From assembly GCA_902536935.1 (NCBI GenBank), contig CACAZM010000007.1, positions 1 to 64,000 of the forward strand: a stretch of DNA of 64,000 nucleotides. Direction: 5' to 3'. Made by a program: the position numbers and the translations under genes. Source of the DNA: an uncultured Bacteroidota bacterium (GTDB lineage: Bacteria; Bacteroidota; Bacteroidia; Flavobacteriales; Flavobacteriaceae). The notes beneath the pieces were generated by a model. That model was not told the DNA's origin and made no database searches. It worked only from the letters and a program-made list of their open reading frames with translations. Positions within the stretch are counted from its first letter, which is position 1. The number at the start of each line of letters is the position of its first letter. Below are positions 44,360 through 51,867 of this stretch, one piece after another.

Positions 44360-46255
44360 ATGAGTGATTCGATCAAACACGAATGTGGTATAGCGCTCCT
44401 TCGGCTATTAAAACCACTTCAATATTATCAGAACAAATATAACAGTTTGTTTTTTGGAATTTATAAGATGTATTTAATGCTTGAAAAACAGCACAATCGC
44501 GGTCAAGACGGTGCAGGTTTCGCGAGTATAAAATTAGACATGAACCCAGGGGACAGTTTTATGAGTCGTGTACGGTCCTCTGAAAACCAACCCATTCAAG
44601 ATGTTTTTTCAACAATAAACAGTGAACTGAACGACGTTTTTCAAGAATTTGGGAAAAACAATCTGACCGATCTTGAAATTAAACAAACATATCCTTATTT
44701 AGGAGAATTGATGATGGGTCATTTGCGATATGGAACATTTGGAAATAACGAAATCGGCAGTGTGCACCCGTTTTTACGTCAAAACAATTGGATGCACCGA
44801 AACCTAGTGTTGGCTGGAAATTTCAACTTGACCAATGTCAATGAGCTTTTTGACAACTTGGTCAACTTAGGGCAGCATCCAAAGGTAAAAGCAGACACCG
44901 TTACCGTGATGGAAAAAATAGGGCATTTTTTAGATGATGAAGTTACAAAAGAGTACAAAAAGTTAAAAAAGCAAGGTTACTCCAAGCAAGACGCCTCGCC
45001 AATTATTGCAGAAAACTTAAAAATTCCAAAAATCCTGAAAAAAGCTACCAAAAATTTTGATGGGGGCTATGTGATTAGTGGGATGCTTGGGCACGGAGAT
45101 GCATTTCTGATGCGTGACCCAAATGGGATCCGTCCTGCTTATTATTTTCAGAACGATGAGTTTGTAGTAGCCGCCTCCGAACGACCTGCGATTCAAACTG
45201 TTTTTAATGTCCCCTTTGAAGACATTAACGAGGTGTTACCTGGCCACGCTCTGATTATTAAGAAAAACGGCAAAACCTCAATGAAAGAAATTTTACCAGC
45301 TGAAGAACTAAAGGCGTGCTCTTTTGAGCGCATATATTTCTCGAGGGGAAATGATGCTGAGATTTACAATGAAAGAAAAGCTCTAGGAAGACACCTTTTT
45401 GCCAAAGTGCAAAATGCGATCAATGATGATTTTAAAAACACGGTTCTTTCTTACATCCCTAATACTGCAGAAACTGCTTTTTACGGCCTTGTAGAGTCGG
45501 TACAAGCCCATTTAAAGAAACAAGCATTAGAGACTTTGCAATCAAAAACCAACCCCACAAGGGCAGACCTAGAAAAAACACTAAACTGTAGCCCACGGAC
45601 GGAAAAAGTGATTTTAAAAGATGTAAAACTTCGAACATTTATTACTGAGGACAGTAGTCGAGAAGACTTGGTTGCCCACGTCTATGACATCACCTATAAA
45701 ACAGTAAAGCCTACAGACAATTTGATTGTTATTGATGACAGCATTGTTCGGGGGACAACACTAAAGAAAAGTATCTTAAAAATCCTTGACAGATTGTCTC
45801 CAAAAAAGATTGTGGTAGTTTCAAGCGCACCACAAATTCGTTATCCAGATTGTTATGGAATTGACATGGCACGTCTTGAAGATCTTATTGCTTTTCAGGC
45901 CATGCTTGCTTTGTTGACAGAACATGATAAAGAGTCGATGTTGGAAACGGTTTATAAGGCTGCTAAAGCGGAAATGAAAAAGCCAGACGTTGAGGCAACA
46001 AACGTCGTCAATGCATTATACGAGGCGTTTTCAACAGATCAGATTTCAAAAAAAATAGCGCAACTTGTTAAGGAAGATGGGATTCGTAGTGAAGTTGATG
46101 TGATTTTTCAAGATGTTGAGAGTCTGCATCAAGCGTGTCCTAAAAATTTAGGAGATTGGTATTTTACGGGTAATTATCCAACTCCAGGCGGCAATCGTGT
46201 TGCAAATCAAGCATTTATCAATTTTATTGAAGGCAACAAGCAGCGAGCATATTAG
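44360..46255 (+). CDS. Amidophosphoribosyltransferase-like protein (PurF family, long form)
   Basis: 631 aa, longer than classic PurF (about 470-505). The N-terminal glutaminase region opens MSDSIKHECGIALLRL: the nucleophile would be Cys9, so an eight-residue propeptide must be removed, as in B. subtilis PurF. EKQHNRGQDGAGFAS and GHLRYGTFG are conserved glutaminase segments. The PRPP loop is intact as NLIVIDDSIVRGTTL near 457-471, with RDPNGIRPAYY in the central domain. Inserts include a helical segment around 190-230. It is the long Bacteroidota paralogue; whether it is the main purine-pathway enzyme cannot be told here. Two small-RNA cassettes follow. Confidence 0.88.
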   Translation: MSDSIKHECGIALLRLLKPLQYYQNKYNSLFFGIYKMYLMLEKQHNRGQDGAGFASIKLDMNPGDSFMSRVRSSENQPIQDVFSTINSELNDVFQEFGKNNLTDLEIKQTYPYLGELMMGHLRYGTFGNNEIGSVHPFLRQNNWMHRNLVLAGNFNLTNVNELFDNLVNLGQHPKVKADTVTVMEKIGHFLDDEVTKEYKKLKKQGYSKQDASPIIAENLKIPKILKKATKNFDGGYVISGMLGHGDAFLMRDPNGIRPAYYFQNDEFVVAASERPAIQTVFNVPFEDINEVLPGHALIIKKNGKTSMKEILPAEELKACSFERIYFSRGNDAEIYNERKALGRHLFAKVQNAINDDFKNTVLSYIPNTAETAFYGLVESVQAHLKKQALETLQSKTNPTRADLEKTLNCSPRTEKVILKDVKLRTFITEDSSREDLVAHVYDITYKTVKPTDNLIVIDDSIVRGTTLKKSILKILDRLSPKKIVVVSSAPQIRYPDCYGIDMARLEDLIAFQAMLALLTEHDKESMLETVYKAAKAEMKKPDVEATNVVNALYEAFSTDQISKKIAQLVKEDGIRSEVDVIFQDVESLHQACPKNLGDWYFTGNYPTPGGNRVANQAFINFIEGNKQRAY

Positions 46256-46314
46256 TAAACACAGAAAACATTTAATTTTTTTTTCGAAAATCGTTATGGT
46301 TCCTAAAAAAAATG

Positions 46315-46322
46315 TACTTTAG
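46315..46322 (+). promoter_or_regulatory. -7-like element of RNA cassette 1
   Basis: TACTTTAG, seven of eight positions close to TAnnTTTG (the last two bases read AG). Its -33 region is weak. Confidence 0.4.
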
Positions 46323-46398
46323 CAAAGCCATAACATAAGTAGGTTAAGTTCATGGTAAGATTTGGGGCAAAAAAGGAGGAGTCTTTCCTCCTTTTTTA
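46323..46398 (+). ncRNA. Candidate structured small RNA, copy 1
   Basis: Predicted transcript of about 70-75 nt. Hairpin 1 (46327-46356): GCCAU pairs with AUGGU, AAC with GUU across a bulged C, then an A-A mismatch, then UAA with UUA closing the loop GUAGG. A single-stranded linker AAGAUUUGGGGC (46357-46368) leads to hairpin 2, a perfect 12-bp Rho-independent terminator. No open reading frame is compatible with both copies. It may be a trans-acting RNA or match a known Bacteroidota motif such as Flavo-1, which I cannot verify. Boundaries are approximate. Confidence 0.6.
46369..46397 (+). terminator. Rho-independent terminator of RNA copy 1
   Basis: AAAAAAGGAGGA (46369-46380) pairs perfectly with TCCTCCTTTTTT (46386-46397) around the loop GTCTT. 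The stem ends in a T-run. Confidence 0.85.
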
Positions 46399-46483
46399 TT
46401 TTATCCGCAACTGTAGTGTTACGGCCTTTTTAATCCGCCAACAATATATTTTTAAAAAGTCTTTTGATTTCAAAAAAATAGTG

Positions 46484-46491
46484 TACTTTAG
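46484..46491 (+). promoter_or_regulatory. -7-like element of RNA cassette 2
   Basis: TACTTTAG, with TTTG at 46463-46466 and a 17-bp spacer as a plausible -33 element. Confidence 0.45.
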
Positions 46492-46567
46492 CAAAGCCAT
46501 AACATAAGTAGGTTAAGTTCATGGTAAGATTTGGGGCAAAAAAGGAGGAGTCTTTCCTCCTTTTTTA
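46492..46567 (+). ncRNA. Candidate structured small RNA, copy 2
   Basis: Identical to copy 1 from the -7 element to the end of the terminator; hairpin 1 at 46496-46525, linker 46526-46537, terminator 46538-46566. Only its upstream sequence differs, giving it a better -33 element, so the two copies may be expressed under different conditions or strengths. The convergent sodA gene ends 51 bp downstream. Confidence 0.6.
46538..46566 (+). terminator. Rho-independent terminator of RNA copy 2
   Basis: Same perfect 12-bp stem with loop GTCTT and T-run as in copy 1. Confidence 0.85.
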
Positions 46568-46623
46568 TTTTACAAAAAAAGAGCGAAATGCCCCTTTATT
46601 TTTTTGACAGCTATTACGATTTT

Positions 46624-47229
46624 TTATTTGGCTGCTTCAAAGTGATTTGCGACCACCTCCCAATCAATGACATTAAAAAAAGCATCTATATACTCGGGTC
46701 TGCGATTTTGATAGTTGAGATAGTAGGCGTGTTCCCAAACATCAAGTCCTAGAATAGGGACTCCACCACATGCAACACCAGGCATAAGAGGGTTGTCCTG
46801 ATTCGCGGTTGAGCAAACCTCTAAACGCCCACCTTTATGAACACACAACCAAGCCCATCCGGAACCAAATTGAGTTGCGGCAGCAGCACTAAAGGCAGTT
46901 TTAAACTCATCAAATGAACCAAACGAATTATGAATTGCATCCGCCAAACCGCCCGAAAGAGTTTTTGGATTTGGGCTCATCAAGCTCCAAAACAGACAAT
47001 GATTATAAAACCCACCCCCATTGTTACGAACAGCGCCATTGCTCATATCTAGGTTTTGAAGAATATCCATAATAGACTGAGATTCAAGGACTGTGCCAGC
47101 AATAGCTGCATTGAGTTTGGCGGTATATCCAGCGTGATGCTTGGTGTGGTGAATCTCCATGGTTCGTGCATCTATATGCGGTTCCAAGGAGTCATAAGAA
47201 TATGAAAGCTGAGGAAGTTCGAAGGACAT
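46624..47229 (-). CDS. sodA: Superoxide dismutase, Fe/Mn family
   Basis: 201 aa cytosolic enzyme dismutating superoxide. Metal ligands are recognisable: His in [13 protein letters not shown] (near 27), His in FYNHCLFW (near 77), and Asp and His in [12 protein letters not shown] (near 162-166). The start of the protein, [19 protein letters not shown], is canonical. The choice of Fe or Mn cannot be made from sequence alone. Single-gene unit with its own promoter; it converges on the RNA cassettes. Confidence 0.96.
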   Translation of the reverse strand: MSFELPQLSYSYDSLEPHIDARTMEIHHTKHHAGYTAKLNAAIAGTVLESQSIMDILQNLDMSNGAVRNNGGGFYNHCLFWSLMSPNPKTLSGGLADAIHNSFGSFDEFKTAFSAAAATQFGSGWAWLCVHKGGRLEVCSTANQDNPLMPGVACGGVPILGLDVWEHAYYLNYQNRRPEYIDAFFNVIDWEVVANHFEAAK

Positions 47230-47252
47230 AATTTTTTATTTGTGATGAACAA

Positions 47253-47260
47253 CAAATTTA
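47253..47260 (-). promoter_or_regulatory. TAnnTTTG promoter for sodA
   Basis: TAAATTTG on the minus strand, 23 nt before sodA ATG 47229. A TTG 19 bp upstream of it fits the -33 element. Confidence 0.5.
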
Positions 47261-47297
47261 TGTAATATTAAACAACTGACAAGATAATAAAAACACT

Positions 47298-50200
47298 TTG
47301 AAACAAAACCCGAACCCTTCATTTCTTATTTACGACGCCTCCGCAGGTTCGGGAAAGACCTATGCGCTTGTAAGGCATTACTTACATACGGCTTTGAACA
47401 CTAACAACCCAGAAAAATACCAGTCGATTTTAGCCATAACATTCACAAACAAAGCGGCGCAAGAAATGAAGACGCGCGTTTTGACACAGCTGAGAGAATT
47501 TTCGTCTGCACAAATTTTACTTGAGCCAACTGAGCTTTTTTTAGAAATTGTTGCTTTATGCGGGACAACAAAGCAAACGATACAACAACGCGCGACGAAA
47601 ACCCTATACCATCTTCTTCAGCATTACGGCCACTTTTCCATTACGACTATTGACAGCATGACCCACCAAATCGTACGCACATTTTCTAGGGATTTGGGGC
47701 TGAGTTCCACCTTTGAATTGATGTTGGAAACAGACCAATTTATTGAGCAAGCCGTCGATTTCTTAATAGAACAAACAGGTGAAAACAAGCAGCAAACAAA
47801 AATTCTGACAGATTTTGTCATTCAAAAAGCCAAAGACAGCCGGTCGTGGGACATTTCATATGACTTGAACAATATTGCATCGTTGATTTATAATGAAAAC
47901 CATTACCAGCAGCTTCGACAAATAAGCGACAAAACATGGACAGACTTTTTGCAGCTACAAAAACAAATTCAGGCTCATAGAGCAAATGCGATTGTAGCCA
48001 TTAACAAGAGATCAAAATCTTTATATGATAAGGTCATCAATTTACATATTGATGAGGCATCATTTTCCCACAGAGAACTTCTCAATCAATTGGAGAAAGG
48101 ACGGTCTGAAAACCCAAGCTCGATCCCAAGCAATCGATTGCTTAGTCAAAATAAAAACCAAAAACTGTTAAAAAAGTCTGCAAGACAACACGAACAAGAC
48201 GCTCTGAGTCTTTTGCAAAACGACATCGATGAGTGGATTGATGAGGTTGCTCATCAACAAAAGAAATACACCCTTTTTAACCTTATCGAAAGACAGCGCG
48301 TTCCACTTTCTACCCTTCATGCAATTTATCAAACTATACAAGAGTTACAAGAAAAACAAGACATAAGATTGTTAGGTGGTTTTAACTCCCTGTTATTTGA
48401 AACAATAATTGGGATGCCAACACCATTTATTTACGAGCGCCTAGGTATTAAATACAAAAATTTTTATGTCGATGAGTTTCAAGACACTTCGGTTTTACAA
48501 TGGAAGAATCTCATCCCACTATTAGAAAATGCCACAGCAAGTAAAGAAAGCACGATACTTTTGGTTGGGGATGCCAAACAATCGATATACCGCTGGCGTG
48601 GAGGTTGTCCTGAGCAGTTTATGCGACTTATCAAAGGAGAAACGCCATTTTCCATTTCTCCCGAAGTCATTAAACTACCGAAAAACTACAGAAGCCTAGA
48701 TACAATTGTAACGACCAACAATAGTTTTTTTAAACAAGTGGCGGCAAAATTGACAGCGCCCGACTATCAAAACCTATTTATAAAGGGAGCGAATCAAGAA
48801 ACCAACAACAAACCCGGAGGGACACTGACTTTTTCGTTTGTTGAGGGACAAACACTGTATGAGCGCGAGCCAAATTATCTCGAAGCTGTATACCAACAAA
48901 TTATCGACTGCGAAAGCCGTGGCTACAAGCGCAACGAAATTTGCGTTTTGGTGCGCACGCGCAATCAAGGGGTTTTGACTACCGAATATTTAGCTCAGCA
49001 AAAGATCGATGTGATTTCTGCAGAAACGCTACTTCTTTCACAAAGTAGAAAGGTCAATGTCTTGTTGAGTTGGATACGACTGCGATCAAATCCAACTGAT
49101 GAAGTGTCTCGGAAAGTGATTTTAGATTATTTCCGAAATAATGATCAACACCCTTATGACTGGGATCGATCAGGGCTAAAAAAACGCATAAAGGATTTCG
49201 TTGATCTAATCAACAACAACACACACACGTTTTCTTATAAACGGCTTGCTAAAGCAAACCTCTATGAAGCAGTAGAATACACGATCGAAGCATTTGGAAT
49301 GACAGCAAGCCTTTGCCCATACCTTTCGGGGTTTTTAGAGGAAATCTTAGAATTCACAAGGAGTAAAGCAAGTAGCGACAATGGGTTTTTATCACATTGG
49401 GAAGAAGTGAAAGACCGCCGATCGATCCGTTTAACTTCGAAAAATAATGCCGTTGAAGTTATGACGATTCACAAAGCCAAAGGCCTTGAGTTTCCAGTAG
49501 TGATTTTTCCTTTTGCCGAAACAAAAATCTACTCCACCCAGCCTATAACACATTGGCTCCATGTATCAGAGAGTGAATTTGTGGGCTTTTCTTCTTTACT
49601 GGTAGGGTTGAATAAAGACTTCTCAGAAACTAGTGATGAAAATCATGCGATATACGAGGCTGCTAGAGAAACACAAGCTTTGGATGCGCTCAACACCCTT
49701 TATGTTGCCATGACTCGTCCCGAAAAAGAGTTACACATTGTTAGTTATGAACCGAAAAAAATATCCAATACATATGCAGATTTATTTGTAGAATTTGTCA
49801 AAACAAATAGTTTACCACAGTTGGGCGATCACCAATACATAAGCGGAGAACTTTCCATAAACAACGCTAATTTACCACTAGATCATCTCACAAAAACCAC
49901 AAAATGGATCGTAAACCCAAACGTTGATGCCATATTCCGAAAAAACCAGGCCTTTCGAGCACAAGACAAAAACAATGCGGTTGATTTCGGTTATGTATTT
50001 CATGAAATCATGGCTCGTATTTATGTAAAAACAGATGTAGAGGGGGCGGTACAATTTGCTCATAGTCAAGGACATATACGAATAGATCAACTCAATCAGC
50101 TTCAAAATTTAATTCACGAACTTGTTAACCACACAGAATTGGAAAACTTTTTTAACCCCAATTACACCCAATACAACGAAAGAACCCTTTTATGCCCAAA

Positions 50201-50405
50201 GGGCTCTCCATTGCGCCCAGATTGCTTTGTATTACTTCCCAACAAAGCGGTTGCTTTATTAGACTATAAGACAGGAAAACCCAGACCCGAACACAAAGAC
50301 CAACTGCTTGAATACGCTTCTTTTTTTGAGAAATTAGGGCATCAAATCACTCAAAAAACAATCGTTTATGTGGACCAAAAAGTGTCATTGGAACATATTT
50401 ACTAA
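47298..50405 (+). CDS. AddA/RecB-like UvrD-family helicase with C-terminal nuclease domain
   Basis: 1035 aa. Superfamily 1 helicase: Walker A in YDASAGSGKTYALV (about 13-26), ITFTNKAAQEMKTR (motif Ia), VDEFQDTS (Walker B, near 393), VGDAKQSIYRWRGG (motif III), EVMTIHKAKGLEFPVVIFP (motif V) and LYVAMTRPEKELHIV (motif VI). The C-terminal ~150 residues carry a PD-(D/E)XK nuclease signature, VALLDYKTGKPR near 985-996. It should work with the AddB-like protein encoded 1.5 kb downstream to process double-strand breaks. The start is TTG 47298, giving KQNPNPSFLIYDASAGSGKT, which matches where homologues begin; no ATG is available. Confidence 0.9.
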   Translation: MKQNPNPSFLIYDASAGSGKTYALVRHYLHTALNTNNPEKYQSILAITFTNKAAQEMKTRVLTQLREFSSAQILLEPTELFLEIVALCGTTKQTIQQRATKTLYHLLQHYGHFSITTIDSMTHQIVRTFSRDLGLSSTFELMLETDQFIEQAVDFLIEQTGENKQQTKILTDFVIQKAKDSRSWDISYDLNNIASLIYNENHYQQLRQISDKTWTDFLQLQKQIQAHRANAIVAINKRSKSLYDKVINLHIDEASFSHRELLNQLEKGRSENPSSIPSNRLLSQNKNQKLLKKSARQHEQDALSLLQNDIDEWIDEVAHQQKKYTLFNLIERQRVPLSTLHAIYQTIQELQEKQDIRLLGGFNSLLFETIIGMPTPFIYERLGIKYKNFYVDEFQDTSVLQWKNLIPLLENATASKESTILLVGDAKQSIYRWRGGCPEQFMRLIKGETPFSISPEVIKLPKNYRSLDTIVTTNNSFFKQVAAKLTAPDYQNLFIKGANQETNNKPGGTLTFSFVEGQTLYEREPNYLEAVYQQIIDCESRGYKRNEICVLVRTRNQGVLTTEYLAQQKIDVISAETLLLSQSRKVNVLLSWIRLRSNPTDEVSRKVILDYFRNNDQHPYDWDRSGLKKRIKDFVDLINNNTHTFSYKRLAKANLYEAVEYTIEAFGMTASLCPYLSGFLEEILEFTRSKASSDNGFLSHWEEVKDRRSIRLTSKNNAVEVMTIHKAKGLEFPVVIFPFAETKIYSTQPITHWLHVSESEFVGFSSLLVGLNKDFSETSDENHAIYEAARETQALDALNTLYVAMTRPEKELHIVSYEPKKISNTYADLFVEFVKTNSLPQLGDHQYISGELSINNANLPLDHLTKTTKWIVNPNVDAIFRKNQAFRAQDKNNAVDFGYVFHEIMARIYVKTDVEGAVQFAHSQGHIRIDQLNQLQNLIHELVNHTELENFFNPNYTQYNERTLLCPKGSPLRPDCFVLLPNKAVALLDYKTGKPRPEHKDQLLEYASFFEKLGHQITQKTIVYVDQKVSLEHIY

Positions 50406-50410
50406 TTTTG
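50403..50410 (+). promoter_or_regulatory. TAnnTTTG -7 element for the OmpA-family gene
   Basis: TAATTTTG, overlapping the stop codon of the AddA-like gene and 24 nt before ATG 50435; it excludes an in-frame TTG at 50408 as the start. Confidence 0.5.
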
Positions 50411-50434
50411 CAGCGAAACCAATCGGATAAAAGA

Positions 50435-51796
50435 ATGAAAAATCGAATATTATTTCCTCTAATTTTGGGAGCGCAAGCTTTGATCTTGCATGCACAAACA
50501 GTAGTTAACCCTTGGCAAATAACACTTGGGGCAAATGCAGTTGAGTTCTACGAAAGAGGCGGTATACAATATCAAACTGGAAATGACGGGGTTCAATTCG
50601 ACAATAAAATTAATTATTCAAAATACCTTTCCTTTTTAGAGGTTTCTCGATATCTTGGAAAGGGAATTTCATTTCATGTTGGGGGGTCTCTTAACCAAGT
50701 TGACAGGATTACGTCAAATCCATCTGATAATCCAGACTTATATTTTAGCGTTGATGGCGGGTTCACCCTTTCATCGACGACTTTTTTTGACACTGGGAAC
50801 TTAAAACCCACCTTAAGTTTAGGAGTGGGGTATACAAATATCAACGACTACGACCACATGACAGCCAATGCGGGGGTTGGATTGACTTATATGTTTGACC
50901 AAAGTTTTGGCCTCACTTTGAAAGCAAAACGAAAAGTGTTTTCACGGGACGCCAGCGATTTAATTAGTCAGCTGCCAACCGATGGAGATTATGTTAATCA
51001 GTTTCTTTTTGGGTTTAGCTATGCATTTGGTAACGGAGATTCGGATCGTGACGGCGTTAAAGATGATGTAGATGCATGTGTAAACACTCCTGGTCTTCCG
51101 GAGCTAAATGGTTGTCCAGACGATGATGGAGATGGGGTTCGCAATAGCGAAGACGACTGTCCGGATGTTCCAGGCTTAATAGCTTTGGCAGGTTGTCCAG
51201 ATATGGACGGTGATACGGTTGCTGACAAATACGACTCCTGTCCAGAAACGCCAGGCATACCAGCATTGGATGGTTGTCCTGATGCAGACGAAGACGGGGT
51301 TGCTGATAATGACGACAATTGTCCAGAGGAATTTGGTCCAGTCGAAAACAATGGTTGCCCATGGTCAGACAGAGATGAAGACGGAGTCTTTGACAAAGAC
51401 GATAATTGCCCAGATGTTCCAGGTGCTGTCACAAACGCAGGTTGCCCAGAGTATCCAATTGAAGGGCTTGAGGAACTGTCCGTCAAATTTGGATCAGATT
51501 CATTTGAGATTGATCCTACTTTTGAAGAGCAACTAGCCGAAGCATTTCGCATAATTGAAGCGAACAGTACGGCAAAAATCATTATCGAGGGACATGCCGA
51601 TTCTACAGGAAACGATCAAATTAATCTTCCACTTTCAGAACTCAGAGCAAGTCAAGTTTTAGATTATCTTATTCAAGCGGGAATCAGCCCAGATCGGCTA
51701 AGCATTGTCGGTTACGGCTCGTCTCAACCATTAGGAGACAATAACACTTCTGATGGACGTGCGCAAAACCGCCGAGTAGATTTTGCGGTGGAGTAA
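50435..51796 (+). CDS. OmpA-family outer-membrane protein with thrombospondin type 3 repeats
   Basis: 453 aa. Signal peptide about 1-21 (ends LILHAQ); beta-strand-rich N-terminal domain to about 195, likely a small outer-membrane barrel; then five or six calcium-binding TSP3-type repeats of the form DxDxDGVxDxxDxCP (about 200-335); then a C-terminal OmpA/MotB domain (about 345-453) with the peptidoglycan-binding IIEGHADSTG and LSELRASQVLDYL motifs. It tethers the outer membrane to the cell wall. An independent promoter separates it from the AddA-like gene and a terminator follows, so its place between the two nuclease genes seems incidental. Confidence 0.93.
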   Translation: MKNRILFPLILGAQALILHAQTVVNPWQITLGANAVEFYERGGIQYQTGNDGVQFDNKINYSKYLSFLEVSRYLGKGISFHVGGSLNQVDRITSNPSDNPDLYFSVDGGFTLSSTTFFDTGNLKPTLSLGVGYTNINDYDHMTANAGVGLTYMFDQSFGLTLKAKRKVFSRDASDLISQLPTDGDYVNQFLFGFSYAFGNGDSDRDGVKDDVDACVNTPGLPELNGCPDDDGDGVRNSEDDCPDVPGLIALAGCPDMDGDTVADKYDSCPETPGIPALDGCPDADEDGVADNDDNCPEEFGPVENNGCPWSDRDEDGVFDKDDNCPDVPGAVTNAGCPEYPIEGLEELSVKFGSDSFEIDPTFEEQLAEAFRIIEANSTAKIIIEGHADSTGNDQINLPLSELRASQVLDYLIQAGISPDRLSIVGYGSSQPLGDNNTSDGRAQNRRVDFAVE

Positions 51797-51822
51797 TAGG
51801 AACCAAAAGTCAAACAACATAT

Positions 51823-51853
51823 AAAACGCAGTGAAAATTCATTGCGTTTTTTT
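51823..51853 (+). terminator. Rho-independent terminator after the OmpA-family gene
   Basis: AAACGCAGTGAA pairs with TTCATTGCGTTT (one G-T pair), followed by a run of T. Located between the OmpA gene and the AddB-like gene. Confidence 0.75.
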
Positions 51854-51867
51854 ATTTTTATTTTACT

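Larger units (their letters stand above)
46313..46572 (+). repeat. Tandem pair of identical 91-bp units (46313-46403 and 46482-46572)
   Basis: The two units are base-for-base identical over 91 bp and lie 169 bp apart start to start, separated by an unrelated 78-bp spacer. Identity begins at TGTACTTTAG and ends just after the terminator T-run, so the duplicated unit coincides with a transcription unit rather than with an arbitrary segment. It fills the 368-bp gap between the PurF-like gene and sodA. Confidence 0.95.

Noticed and set aside
46352-46507. Open frame starting ATG GTA AGA TTT inside the small-RNA cassettes
   Set aside because: The start codon is buried in hairpin 1, the frame passes through the terminator, and the two copies give unrelated C-termini despite identical 5' parts.
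51019-51582. 187-codon antisense frame in the OmpA gene
   Set aside because: A shadow of the DxDxDG calcium-repeat codons; serine/proline-rich composition with no domain.
50470-51800. Possible CRISPR or satellite repeat in the aspartate-rich stretch
   Set aside because: The repetition is at the protein level (TSP3 repeats) with variable spacing; no direct DNA repeats with unique spacers are seen anywhere in the window.
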